Shown in pieces: positions 8,300-17,552 of a stretch of 64,000 nt of DNA. The notes under the pieces are model-generated. The model searched no databases, had not been told where the DNA came from, and was given only the letters and a program-made list of their open reading frames with translations. The position numbers were made by a program, and so were the translations under genes. The stretch covers positions 1 to 64,000 of the forward strand of contig JAJFGK010000164.1 of NCBI GenBank assembly GCA_021776195.1, given 5' to 3'. The stretch is from Kiloniellaceae bacterium. GTDB taxonomy: Bacteria > Pseudomonadota > Alphaproteobacteria > Kiloniellales > Kiloniellaceae. Each line of letters starts with the position of its first letter. The first letter of the stretch is position 1.

Positions 8300-8965
8300 A
8301 TGCCAAAGATACTCATCGTTGACGACCACCCTCTCTTCCGCGAGGCGCTTGGCGGCTCTATCCAACAGGTGTTGGAGGATGCCTCGGTCGTCGAAGCCGA
8401 TTCGATCGGCGCGTCGATCGAGGCGATATCACAAAACAGCGATATCGATCTCGTGCTGTTGGATCTGAACCTGCCCGGGACTACCGGCTTCAACGGTCTG
8501 CTGACGCTGAGAACCCAGTACCCGAAGCTTCCTATCGCCGTGGTCTCGGGTACCGACGACGGACGCATTATCGCCGAGGCCCTGGGCTATGGCGTGGTCG
8601 GTTTCATTCCCAAGTCGGCGCCGACGGCCATGCTGAGGGAGGCCATTCAGGAAACCTTGGAGGGCGGCGTGTTCTTGCCCCCGGATTATCAGAACGAGGA
8701 TGGCACCGGAGAGCCAGGCGGATCGAACGACGGCGACCTTGCCAAGCGCATGGCCAGTCTGACGCCGCAGCAATTCCGGGTCCTTCAGCTGCTGAGCGAG
8801 GGCAAGCTCAACAAGCAGATTGCCTACGAACTCGACGTCGGCGAGACCACCGTGAAGGCCCACGTCTCGGCCATCCTGCGAAAGCTGAAGGTCTTCAGTC
8901 GCACCCAAGCGGTCATCGAGGCCCGCAAGACCGAGTTCCAGAGCATTCTCTCGAACAACTGCTGA
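8300..8965 (+). CDS. LuxR/NarL-family response regulator
   Basis: A 221-residue two-component regulator. The receiver domain has the acidic pair D8-D9, the phospho-acceptor D55 (LVLLD), the conserved S83 and K105. A linker of about 25 residues leads to a LuxR-type helix-turn-helix at about 150-212 (SLTPQQFRVLQLLSEGKLNKQIAYELDVGETTVKAHVSAILRKL). It is convergent with the hybrid histidine kinase (16 bp apart). In Pseudomonas, regulators of this type (ExaE/ErbR, AgmR) control PQQ alcohol oxidation, so xoxF and its partners are the first candidates for targets here. That link is inference. Confidence 0.9.
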   Translation: MPKILIVDDHPLFREALGGSIQQVLEDASVVEADSIGASIEAISQNSDIDLVLLDLNLPGTTGFNGLLTLRTQYPKLPIAVVSGTDDGRIIAEALGYGVVGFIPKSAPTAMLREAIQETLEGGVFLPPDYQNEDGTGEPGGSNDGDLAKRMASLTPQQFRVLQLLSEGKLNKQIAYELDVGETTVKAHVSAILRKLKVFSRTQAVIEARKTEFQSILSNNC

Positions 8966-8981
8966 CGGTCGCCGGTCTGGG

Positions 8982-11294
8982 TCAGGCCAGCACGTGGAAC
9001 ATCAAGGACCGGAGTTCGGCCGGCTTGATGGGCTTTTGCAGCAGTTCGTAACCTGCCCGCTTCACCGCCTCCTGAACCTGGGCGGTATGATCGGCGGTAA
9101 CGATCATACCGGGGATCGGCAGACCGCAGTGCCGGCGAACTTCATCGATGGCATCGAGACCGACCAGATCGCGGTCGAGGTGATAGTCGGCAATCACCAG
9201 GTCGGGGTCGAGGCCGCTCCCGTCGATTACCTCCAGCGCCTCCTGGCTGTCGTGGGCGCGCAGCACCTGGCAAGACCATTTGTTCAAGAGCGCGGTCATG
9301 GCTTCCAGATTGTCCTCGTCGTTTTCGATGAAAACGATGGTCGCCTTGCTGAGACCGAGATTTCGATAGAGCGGCGGCGCGATAGCGCCGGGTGCCAATT
9401 GCGATGCCTGGCCGTAGGGCACCTCGATTGAGAAGACCGATCCCCTGCCGACCTCGGAGGCCACGGACAGTTGGTTTCCCAGGATCAGCGCGGACCGCCG
9501 CGCAATCGCGAGGCCCAGCCCGAAGCCGCTGCCAGATCCCGTGCCGCGTTGATCGAGGCGGCGGAACTCTTCGAAAATGGTGTCGTAACTCTCGCTGGGG
9601 ATACCCGGGCCGGTATCCCAGACCTGAATGGAAAGACCATTCCGCCGGCGCCGGCAGCCCAGCAGGACCCGCCCGGACTCCGTGTAGCGGATGGCGTTGC
9701 TGATGACGTTCTGAAGGATTCGCCGCAACAGCAGTACATCGCTTCTGATAATGGCGCTGCTGGGTACGACCTCGAGAGTGAGCCCTTTCCTCTCCGCGAG
9801 AATACCGACCTCCTCCGCCAGGCCATTCAACAAGAGCCCGGCCGGGAAGGAGGTGAATTCGGGAATGATGACCCCCGTGTCGAGCTTCGAAATGTCGAAC
9901 AAGGCCTTCAAGAGCCCGTCGACCGATTCAAGAGCGGTTTCGACACGCTCGATCAAATGTCGCGCCTCCGCGGTCACGCCCCTGTCCGGCATGGCGGAGA
10001 GAAACAGCCGCGCCGCGCTCAGCGGCTGCAGCAGGTCGTGGCTGGCGGCAGCCAGGAACTTGGTTTTGCTCAGGTTGGCGCGGTCGGCCTCGGACTTGGC
10101 GGCAATCAGCTGTTCGTTCAACTCGGTCAGCTCCAGGGTCCGTTCGGCGACGCGGCGCTCCAGCGTCACCTTGGCTTCCTCCAGCACCTTGGCGGCGCGG
10201 CGTTGGTCCGTCACGTCGGTGTAGGTTGAAATGAAGCCGCCACCCGGCATGGCATTGCGCCGCACCTCCACGACCATGCCGTCGAAGCGGCGGTACTCGA
10301 CGCGAAAGGCGCCGGGACTGCGCTCCGCCGCGGACCAGTTGTTCACATCGGCGATGAGATCGGTGCTCGGGAAAGCGTCGCGCACCGCCTCTTGGCCCAT
10401 GATTTCGTCGAAGGACAGGCCCGCCCAGTTCGAGCCCGGATGCAGGCCCAAGAGCAACAGAAACCGCGTGTTCCAATAGGCCAGTTTCCGGTCGCGGTCG
10501 AACACGGAAACGCCCTGGACCAGGTTGTCCAGGGTCGCGGTCAGCTCGATGGATTTTTCCTCCAGCGCGCGCTCGCGCTGCCGCGCCTCGGACTTCTTTA
10601 TCTCGGTGACGTCGGTATAGATGCCAACGGTCCCGCCCCGTTTCGTCGGCCGCTCGTTGACCTGCAGCCAGCGTCCGTCGGACAGCGCCATGACCACCGG
10701 CGCTCCCGGTTCCCGGTGCCTGGCCAAGCGACGCGCGATCCAGGCCTCCCGGTCGTCCCCGGCGATCTTCACAATCCCGTTGACGACCGCCGCCTGGATG
10801 AAATCGGTGAATGAGATACCCGGAACGATGAGCGATCCGAGCCCAGAGAAGAAGGCCTTGTACTTGGAGTTGGAGAGCACCAGTCGGTCATTCCGGTCGA
10901 AGAGCGCAAAGCCCTCCGAGAGCGATTCAATGGCCTCGTAGAGCCGCTCCCAAGCGGTATCCGCCTCTTCCTTGGCGTGGCTGAGCTCGCGATTTGATTC
11001 CTCCAGTTTCCAAAGCGCCTGCTGGACCTCTTCGGTCCGATCCCGGACCTGATTCTCCAGCAGTATGGCGGTCTGGAACAGCGAGAAGGAATTGCCCTGA
11101 TGATCGGTGTTGAGCTCGACCCGGCGGATCAGGGAGTTGTTGATCCGCCGCAGCTTGGCGACTTCGGATTCCAGAGCCGCAATCCTGGAGTCCGCCTCGC
11201 CGGCGGCCTCGGACCCGATCGCGGGAGACGCGTCGGACTGACGGACCAATTCGGAGACCGGCTCGTTCCGGGTCCGGATGTCCGGCGCCGTCAT
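8982..11294 (-). CDS. Hybrid histidine kinase with PAS domains (NahK/ErcS'-like)
   Basis: A 770-residue cytosolic hybrid kinase without membrane spans. In order: an N-terminal coiled coil (about 35-125), PAS domains (about 125-250 and 260-380), a second coiled coil, HisKA with the H-box ASHDLLQPL (H419), HATPase_c with the N-box NVISNAIRYTESG, and a C-terminal receiver with D703 in VIADYHLD. The DLLQPL form of the H-box and the layout match NahK and ErcS'-type kinases. Its ATG overlaps the NosP-like gene by 4 bp, as in the Pseudomonas NosP/NahK pair, where a FIST protein controls the kinase. It may signal to the response regulator at 8300 or through a phosphorelay. Confidence 0.9.
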   Translation of the reverse strand: MTAPDIRTRNEPVSELVRQSDASPAIGSEAAGEADSRIAALESEVAKLRRINNSLIRRVELNTDHQGNSFSLFQTAILLENQVRDRTEEVQQALWKLEESNRELSHAKEEADTAWERLYEAIESLSEGFALFDRNDRLVLSNSKYKAFFSGLGSLIVPGISFTDFIQAAVVNGIVKIAGDDREAWIARRLARHREPGAPVVMALSDGRWLQVNERPTKRGGTVGIYTDVTEIKKSEARQRERALEEKSIELTATLDNLVQGVSVFDRDRKLAYWNTRFLLLLGLHPGSNWAGLSFDEIMGQEAVRDAFPSTDLIADVNNWSAAERSPGAFRVEYRRFDGMVVEVRRNAMPGGGFISTYTDVTDQRRAAKVLEEAKVTLERRVAERTLELTELNEQLIAAKSEADRANLSKTKFLAAASHDLLQPLSAARLFLSAMPDRGVTAEARHLIERVETALESVDGLLKALFDISKLDTGVIIPEFTSFPAGLLLNGLAEEVGILAERKGLTLEVVPSSAIIRSDVLLLRRILQNVISNAIRYTESGRVLLGCRRRRNGLSIQVWDTGPGIPSESYDTIFEEFRRLDQRGTGSGSGFGLGLAIARRSALILGNQLSVASEVGRGSVFSIEVPYGQASQLAPGAIAPPLYRNLGLSKATIVFIENDEDNLEAMTALLNKWSCQVLRAHDSQEALEVIDGSGLDPDLVIADYHLDRDLVGLDAIDEVRRHCGLPIPGMIVTADHTAQVQEAVKRAGYELLQKPIKPAELRSLMFHVLA

Positions 11295-12457
11295 GATCGA
11301 TCCAGCCGGCGCCGCCCGATGGCGACCCCGGTGAAGGTCTGATTCACATGCATCGAGTTGTACTGCTCGCCATAGGTGCTAAAGCCGATCACCTTGTTCT
11401 CGAGCAGAATTTTCGAGATCGCGTCCTTGACCTCCTTACGTTCGATTTCCAAGCGTCGAAGAATGCAGTCACAGCCGATGATGACCTGCAGTTCGCCCAG
11501 GGTGCCGCGCAGGTCGCAAAGAAACTTGTCGAACTCGCGCACAATGTCGCCGCTTTCGGCCAGCGTCAGGACGATCCCCTCGTCGATGGCGCAGAGGAAA
11601 CTGAGGCTGTCGTCCTCTTCGACCTGCTGGATCGAGCGCACATGATATTCGCCGCCGACCCGCACGACCAGGGGATGGGCGGCAAAGACAATGGGATTGA
11701 GGCCTTCCCGGGGCAGGCCGATCACCCGTGCATACTCCTGAGCGGCCGGCTCCGCGTTCAGTTCCCTGACCAGCCGCTTGTCGCTGTCCGCATCGGTGAC
11801 GACCATTTTCACGCCGGTGCTCTGAAAGTGTTCGGTCTTGAACAGGCGGAAGGGGTGGCGCGTGTGGACCAGCAGAAGTATCGCGCCACCTTCGCGGAAC
11901 CGGCCTTCACTAAAGACGAAGGTTCGCTCGAAGGAAAGGTCGTCTCCAGCCGAGCCACCGAGCAGGGGTATCTCCCCCAGGGAACTGTAAATCGCCGACA
12001 CGACCCGTTCTTCCTGCCGGGACATGCCGTCGATCATCAAGAAGGCAAAGGTCGAGCCTTCGGATCGGTTCGGTGCCCGCTGGTCCAGCCGCAACAGGGC
12101 CGCGCGAACCAGTTCGTGCCCGCTGGCGATGCTGAAGTTGCGGACATCCTCGACCGCCTCGGACACGGTGACGAAGTCCGGGCTGCCGAACCCGACACCC
12201 GTGATGCTGCCGTTGATATAGCCCTCGGGCGTGATCTCGCCGGCGGTCGTGCAGCCCACCAGGGGCGTGTCTTCGAAGAGGCGGCTAAGTTCCGCGCCCA
12301 ACTGATCCAGATTATACTGCGGTGAGCAGAAAAACAGCGCCGCGGAGAGGCCGGGCCGCCAAACCGACGCGTGGAACTCCCGGGCGGCCGCCACCGGATC
12401 CCGGTCGCGCGATACCCCCGTGGTTGTCGCTTCGCCATCCACGGTCAAGGCTTCCAA
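11291..12457 (-). CDS. FIST-domain sensor protein, NosP-like
   Basis: A 388-residue protein made of a FIST N domain (about 25-210: SAALFFCSPQYNLDQLGAEL, LVGCTTAGEITPEGY) and a FIST C domain (about 215-375). In Pseudomonas, NosP has this architecture, binds heme and nitric oxide and inhibits the neighbouring kinase NahK. Heme binding here is inferred from family and context. The TTG at 12457 is chosen because AAGGAAGG lies 6-7 bp upstream and it gives the normal family length; the frame is open another 80 codons but that stretch is low-complexity and unlike protein. It is translationally coupled to the kinase. Confidence 0.85.
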   Translation of the reverse strand: MEALTVDGEATTTGVSRDRDPVAAAREFHASVWRPGLSAALFFCSPQYNLDQLGAELSRLFEDTPLVGCTTAGEITPEGYINGSITGVGFGSPDFVTVSEAVEDVRNFSIASGHELVRAALLRLDQRAPNRSEGSTFAFLMIDGMSRQEERVVSAIYSSLGEIPLLGGSAGDDLSFERTFVFSEGRFREGGAILLLVHTRHPFRLFKTEHFQSTGVKMVVTDADSDKRLVRELNAEPAAQEYARVIGLPREGLNPIVFAAHPLVVRVGGEYHVRSIQQVEEDDSLSFLCAIDEGIVLTLAESGDIVREFDKFLCDLRGTLGELQVIIGCDCILRRLEIERKEVKDAISKILLENKVIGFSTYGEQYNSMHVNQTFTGVAIGRRRLDRS

Positions 12458-12615
12458 AGCCGGCCTTCCTTCCCATGAACCGCTCGCCAGGCCGCATCGG
12501 GGCGGCAAGGTGGCGGCCAAGGTCCCAAGCCTGCCCCGCGAACCCGAAGAAATAAAGGCCGGGGACGCGATTTCTTTGGCCCGCGTGCCGCGACCCCAAC
12601 GGTGACAGCCGGTGC

Positions 12616-12642
12616 GACCCAGCCCCGGCGGGACCGGGGGTC
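12616..12642 (-). terminator. GC-rich hairpin after the alginate operon (weak terminator candidate)
   Basis: CCCCGG (12623-12628) pairs with CCGGGG (12634-12639), extended by GAC/GTC ends, between the outer-membrane barrel gene and nosP. No T-run follows, so it is at best a pause or factor-dependent end. The rest of 12458-12693 holds no gene I can support. Confidence 0.3.
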
Positions 12643-12693
12643 TGGCTCGCGGATCCAAGCGAGGTCCGAATTCCTGGGCTGGTTCGGCGCCAT

Positions 12694-14034
12694 TCAATAG
12701 GGCAGTACCGCCCGGACGAAGACCGTGTTGGCCGAGAAATCAGAGGACGAGACGTCCGAATTCCGGTGCTGGAAGTTGTAGCCAAGTTCCAGGTCCAGTT
12801 CCGGCAGCAGATGGTAGGCGGCGGAGACCGTGACACTATGATTGAGGTCATCGCGGTCCGCGACGCCCGTGGCGCTGCTATCGATCTGGAAATCGTCGAA
12901 CCGAAAGCGGTACTTGCCGACAAGCGTTACCTCGGGAACCAGGTCCCAGCGCGCGCCCAGGCTAAAGCGCGTGGCCAATCGCGAGGAGGCGCCCGTCGTC
13001 GTCACCTCGTCGACCGTCCGGTGCAGGCCGGCTTCCAGGACAAGGCCGTCCATCGGGCGCCAAGCCGCGTCGACATCAAGCAGCAGGAAGTCGACATCTT
13101 CCAAGGCGCCGGCTTCGTAGTCCTGCCAGCCGAACCCGCTGGCCGCATTGAAGTAAAGCGGGTCGCGCCGCTGGCCGTGGCGAAACCCGAGCCAGGCCCG
13201 GCCGCCGGCTGAATCCCGGCCCATCACCGCGGTGCCATCGACCCGACGGTCGTAGCGCCGGATATCGGCCGCTCCCTTCGCATAGAGCAGGCCGCCCTCG
13301 GTCACATAGGTCCCCCCATCGACCGCGAAGAAGCCCTGCCAGCGATCCCGATCGTCGTTGTCGATCTCGGCGCCATTGACCCGGTCGCCATCGTCGAAGT
13401 CGTAGAGCTCGGTCTCAAGCGACAGCGAGGCGGCCCAATCGGTCATGTCGTCATAACCCCAGCCGCCATCGAAGGCGTAGATGCGAAAAATCGTCGGATC
13501 TTCGGCCTGCGCATCGTCGTCAACGGTGGCGCCGATGTCACTGTGCTCGAAGCGCGCCCGGGCGCCCAGGCCAAGGCTGGAATAGTCCGACAGGTCATAG
13601 CGTCCAAAAAGATGGAGATTGGCATCGAGGTAGTCGCTGTCGCCGTTCTCCAGATATTTGCCGCCTTCCAGGGCCGCCGACGCGCCGACCTGATGCCGGT
13701 CAAGATTACTGCGAAGCTCCAGCCCCGGCGTCGCCACGGCGACGATGTCGGTCTCCCGGTCGCTATCGCTGCGAAAGATGTTGTCTCTAAACTCCAGACC
13801 CGCGGCACCGCCGTAGGACCAGACCACGTAGCCTTCCGGCGAATAGACCTCATCGCGCTGCGGCGGCAGCCGGGGCACCGGCGCTTCGAGTTCCGGTTCT
13901 TGCGCTACGAGGACACCGGGCGGAAGGGCCACGGCAAAGGCCAGCAGAAAGGCACCCGCCCAGAGCGACGTCCAAGGCGTCGATAGCAGCCCGATTGAAC
14001 GCGCTGCGGCACGGCGATCCAAAAAGAAACTCAT
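12694..14034 (-). CDS. Outer-membrane beta-barrel protein, probable polysaccharide exporter (AlgE position)
   Basis: A 446-residue protein with a long signal peptide (about residues 1-44, ending LVAQ). The rest is alternating short amphipathic strands rich in aromatic residues and D/G turns (GLEFRDNIFRSDSD, LGLGARARFEHSD, LELGYNFQHRNSD), ending in a C-terminal aromatic (VRAVLPY), the usual signal for outer-membrane insertion. It resembles BBP2-type barrels found in polysaccharide loci. It is the last gene of the alginate-type operon, 2 bp after the lipoprotein Sel1 gene; in Pseudomonas the AlgK lipoprotein works with the AlgE porin, so this pair may be the counterpart. I do not see clear AlgE sequence motifs. 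Confidence 0.78.
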   Translation of the reverse strand: MSFFLDRRAAARSIGLLSTPWTSLWAGAFLLAFAVALPPGVLVAQEPELEAPVPRLPPQRDEVYSPEGYVVWSYGGAAGLEFRDNIFRSDSDRETDIVAVATPGLELRSNLDRHQVGASAALEGGKYLENGDSDYLDANLHLFGRYDLSDYSSLGLGARARFEHSDIGATVDDDAQAEDPTIFRIYAFDGGWGYDDMTDWAASLSLETELYDFDDGDRVNGAEIDNDDRDRWQGFFAVDGGTYVTEGGLLYAKGAADIRRYDRRVDGTAVMGRDSAGGRAWLGFRHGQRRDPLYFNAASGFGWQDYEAGALEDVDFLLLDVDAAWRPMDGLVLEAGLHRTVDEVTTTGASSRLATRFSLGARWDLVPEVTLVGKYRFRFDDFQIDSSATGVADRDDLNHSVTVSAAYHLLPELDLELGYNFQHRNSDVSSSDFSANTVFVRAVLPY

Positions 14035-14036
14035 TC

Positions 14037-17000
14037 CTACCCCCGCTCCAAGGCCAGGCTGTCACGCAGCTTGGCCGCCGCTTCATGGCCTTGGCTGGCC
14101 GCGGCATCCAACCAGTACAGGGCCCGGTCGCGATCCGGCTCCACGCCGACACCGGTCGCGTAGGCAATCCCCAGTTTGTACTGCGCTTCGGCCAATCCGG
14201 CCTCGGCGGCCCGCTCGACGAGATCGTGGGCCATCCCGCGATCGATTCCGACTCCCAGCCCCATGGCATAGACCGTGGCAAGTTCGAGCATCGCCTGCGG
14301 TTCGCCGCTATCCGACGCCTCCTGGAGCAGGGCCCGGCCAAGGTCCTGATCCTTTTCCACAAGATTGCCGCTCAAATGCATCAAGCCCAGTTGACGCGTC
14401 GCGCGCGGATCGCCGGCCTCGATGGCACGGCGGTACCACAGCACGGCCTCCGCGCGCTTCACGCCGGCCGGCAGGGAGCGTTCGCGCATGGACGCCAGTA
14501 GGAAGGCGCAGGCGCCGTCATCGCGCTGCCAAGCCAGAAGGCACAGGCGGTCCGCCTTTTGCGGATCGTGGAGTTCGCCGGCCTGAAGATAGCGCGAGGC
14601 GGCAGCCTCGGCGGCAAAGGGATCCTTGGCCAGGGCTTCCGTCAAAAGCCGCGCTGCCTTCGCCGGATCGGCCGCCCCCACCAGCCCCTGATCGTGGGCA
14701 AAGGCGACCTCGACCAGGCCACGAGCCTCCCCGGCATCGGCCAGACGTTTGTACCAGTCCAGGGCCGCGCCCGGATCGCGCTCGACGCCATCGCCGATCA
14801 TGTAGACCGTGGCCATCTTCTGCATCGCGGCGATCCCGCCGCGCTCCGCGGCTTGGCGGTACCAAGCCAGGGCCTTGGCCTTGTCCTGGGGGACGAACTC
14901 GCCCAGCCAATGAAGGTCCGCCAGGCTGTGCGCCGCCGAACTGCTGCCGGCCTCGGCGGCCCTCTCGAATAGATCCAGCGCGCCATCGGGGTCGCGCGTC
15001 ACCAGCGCCCCCTCCATCAAGCGCTCGGCAAGGTCGACGGTGGCGGCCACCGAGCCGGACGCGGCGGCGCGCCGCAGATAGTCGATCCCCTTCTTGGGGT
15101 CGTAGTGGGAGGCGCCGTCCTCCAGGTAGAGACCCGCCAGGGCCCGTACGGCGGCCGAGGAGCCGGCGGCAGCGGCCTTTTCATAGGCTTCGACGGCGCG
15201 CCGGCTGTCGGGCTGCCCGAGGTGTCCGCTGCGGTGGAGCCGCGCCATCTCGAAGTAACCGCCCGGCACTCCCTGAGCGGCTGCCCGATTGAACAGGTCG
15301 AAGGCGCGCTGGTAATCCTTCCGCTCGGCTTTGGGGTTGGCAAGGATGAGATTGCCGGAGTCCACCAGGGCTTCGGCCGAGCCCAGCGCCGCGGCCCGGT
15401 CGAACCAGAGCGCCGCTTCCTCGAGCCGGGCCGGTTGGGAGGCCAGGGCCAACCGGCCGCGCTCTCGCGCACCCGGCGCGAGGCCGGCACCCGCGGCCTG
15501 CTCGAAGTAGCGCGCGGCAACCGCCGGGTCCGGGTTGACCCCGAGCCCGTCACGGTAGAGGCCGCCGAGCTCCAGCCAGGCCCGAGGCTCGTCCCTGGCG
15601 GCCCCCTCCTTCAAGAGAGCCATCGCCGCGGGGAGATCGCGCGGCCCGCCGATGCCATCGCGCAGCAGCCGGGCAAGGTCGATGGTGGCCAGCGTCAGGC
15701 CCCGGTCGACGGCGCCGCGCAACAAGCCGCGGGCCCGCGTCGCCGACGCGCCCTGGCCGTCGGTCAGCAGATACCGCGCCAGATCCACCGCCGCCCGCGT
15801 TTCGCCGTCGGCGAGCGCGGACTCCAGCAGGCCCTCGGCGCGGGTCCGGTCGACCGGTGGCGCCGCGGGATCGAGCAGGAGCCGGGCCAGCTCGACCTTG
15901 GCCGTCGGCTCACCCAATTCCACCGCGGTTTCGTAGTGTGCCGCGGCCCGGCGCGGATCGGGCTGACCGGCCAGGCCGTCGCGATAGCCCCGCGCCAATT
16001 CGAGAAGCCCGCTGCGCTCGCCGGACTCCCAGGCCTTGGCGAAGAGCGTCAGCGGCGCCAGGTCGCCAGGGTCCGCGATCTGACCGTCCCGCACAGCGCG
16101 TCCCAGCAGGACCAGGGCCCGGGCCTCGCCCTGTCCGGCGGCGTCGCGCAACAGCGTCTCGGCGGTCGCGGCGTCCACCCGGCCCAACGCGCCCGACAGA
16201 TGGAGCGACGCTTCGGCGAGGCTGGCCGCCACCACGCCGGCGCTTGCCGCCGTTCGAAACAACGCCAGGGCGCGGGCCGCATCGGGCTCGACGCCGGTAC
16301 CATCCTGGTAGGCGCGTCCCATGGCCAGGAGACCGCCGGCAAGTCCGGTGTCTGCGGCACGTTGGAAATAGGCCAGCGCACGGGCAAAGTCCGGCGCGAC
16401 ACCGATCCCCTGGCGGTAGATCTCGCCAAGCTCGACCAGGGCCGAGTTGGCGCCCAGTCCGGCGGCGGTTTCGAAATGCCCACGCGCGGCGGAATGGTTC
16501 CGTTCGACCAATTCGCCTTCGGCCTTCAGCCGGCCCAAAAGCAAATGCGCGGACCCGCTGTCGCGGATCGCGGCGTCGCGCAGGTAGGCCACCGCGTCGG
16601 CACCTCGACTGGCGCGCAAGGGCGGATCGGCCAGGATCAAAAGCGCCGCACCGACCATGCCGCCCGGATCGCCGGCCTGGGCGGCGACTTCGAACCACTC
16701 CATCGCCAGACCCGGGTCGGCCGGCAGGTCGGCCGCGCCTTCCCGGTAGAGTCCACCCAGCAGCCGCGCCGCCCTGTAATCGCCTCGCCGGGCGCTCTGC
16801 GCCAACAGATCCGCGGCGTCATGACCGGCCCGCGCGCGGCGATCCGTCTCCAGCCAGAGCAGTGCCAGGGAAGTGGCCGAGGCGGTGTCTCCCAGGTCGA
16901 TAGCCTGCCGGTACCACCGCTCCGCCGCTTCTGGGTCCTCCCCGACGAGCAGCCCCTCATCGTACAGCAGGCCGAGTTCCCGCGCCGCGCCACGGTCGCC

Positions 17001-17552
17001 CCGCCTAACCGATCGCTGCAAGGCCTCGACCGCCTCCTGCGTCAACTGGCCCGCGTCGCCGCCCAGCGTGCCTTCCCGGATCATGCCGGCCAGCCGCAGC
17101 TTCGCGACCGGTGCTTCGGCGGCGGCCGTGCGATAGAGACCCGCCGCCTTCTCGGGATCCTGGGCGACGCCCTGACCGAGACGATAGGCATCCGCCAGAG
17201 ACAGGGTCATGGCGACATCGCCGGCTGCGGCGCCCTCTGCCAGAAGCGCCACCCGGCGCTCGGGGTCGGCGTCACCGCCCCGGCCGGCCCCATAGTCGCG
17301 GGCCAGCTCGCGAAGGACGCGATTGCGCAGGCGCCCACTGGAGATCGCGGCGGCCTGCTCAAGGCGAGCCCGCGCCGCGGCTCCCTCGCCTTCCGCCCGC
17401 AGCTCATAGGCTTCGCCGAGAGCGACGCTGCCGGGCTTTTCCAGCAGAACCGTCCGGCAAGAGATCAAGGCCGTCGCGCTCATGAGGACGCCCAAGGTCA
17501 GGGCCGTCCGCAACCCGCGTCCGGCGGCAGGGCGCTGCGGTGACTGGATCAA
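14037..17552 (-). CDS. Giant Sel1-repeat lipoprotein, AlgK-like
   Basis: A 1171-residue protein. The N-terminus has a hydrophobic stretch ending in a lipobox (LISC, around residue 32), so it should be a lipoprotein. The remainder is an unbroken array of Sel1/TPR-like repeats of about 35 residues (A...LG.LYR.G.GV..D...A...F..AA..G), forming a long alpha-solenoid. AlgK of Pseudomonas is a Sel1 lipoprotein of about 475 residues that helps place the exporter and scaffolds the periplasmic complex; this one is more than twice as long. The start overlaps the algL-like gene by 4 bp, and the stop is 2 bp before the barrel gene. Confidence 0.88.
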   Translation of the reverse strand: MIQSPQRPAAGRGLRTALTLGVLMSATALISCRTVLLEKPGSVALGEAYELRAEGEGAAARARLEQAAAISSGRLRNRVLRELARDYGAGRGGDADPERRVALLAEGAAAGDVAMTLSLADAYRLGQGVAQDPEKAAGLYRTAAAEAPVAKLRLAGMIREGTLGGDAGQLTQEAVEALQRSVRRGDRGAARELGLLYDEGLLVGEDPEAAERWYRQAIDLGDTASATSLALLWLETDRRARAGHDAADLLAQSARRGDYRAARLLGGLYREGAADLPADPGLAMEWFEVAAQAGDPGGMVGAALLILADPPLRASRGADAVAYLRDAAIRDSGSAHLLLGRLKAEGELVERNHSAARGHFETAAGLGANSALVELGEIYRQGIGVAPDFARALAYFQRAADTGLAGGLLAMGRAYQDGTGVEPDAARALALFRTAASAGVVAASLAEASLHLSGALGRVDAATAETLLRDAAGQGEARALVLLGRAVRDGQIADPGDLAPLTLFAKAWESGERSGLLELARGYRDGLAGQPDPRRAAAHYETAVELGEPTAKVELARLLLDPAAPPVDRTRAEGLLESALADGETRAAVDLARYLLTDGQGASATRARGLLRGAVDRGLTLATIDLARLLRDGIGGPRDLPAAMALLKEGAARDEPRAWLELGGLYRDGLGVNPDPAVAARYFEQAAGAGLAPGARERGRLALASQPARLEEAALWFDRAAALGSAEALVDSGNLILANPKAERKDYQRAFDLFNRAAAQGVPGGYFEMARLHRSGHLGQPDSRRAVEAYEKAAAAGSSAAVRALAGLYLEDGASHYDPKKGIDYLRRAAASGSVAATVDLAERLMEGALVTRDPDGALDLFERAAEAGSSSAAHSLADLHWLGEFVPQDKAKALAWYRQAAERGGIAAMQKMATVYMIGDGVERDPGAALDWYKRLADAGEARGLVEVAFAHDQGLVGAADPAKAARLLTEALAKDPFAAEAAASRYLQAGELHDPQKADRLCLLAWQRDDGACAFLLASMRERSLPAGVKRAEAVLWYRRAIEAGDPRATRQLGLMHLSGNLVEKDQDLGRALLQEASDSGEPQAMLELATVYAMGLGVGIDRGMAHDLVERAAEAGLAEAQYKLGIAYATGVGVEPDRDRALYWLDAAASQGHEAAAKLRDSLALERG

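Noticed and set aside
15105..17543. Long open frame on the plus strand opposite the Sel1 lipoprotein gene
   Set aside because: It is antisense to a repeat protein with clear family features; composition is R/G/P-rich low complexity typical of the reverse of GC-rich codons.
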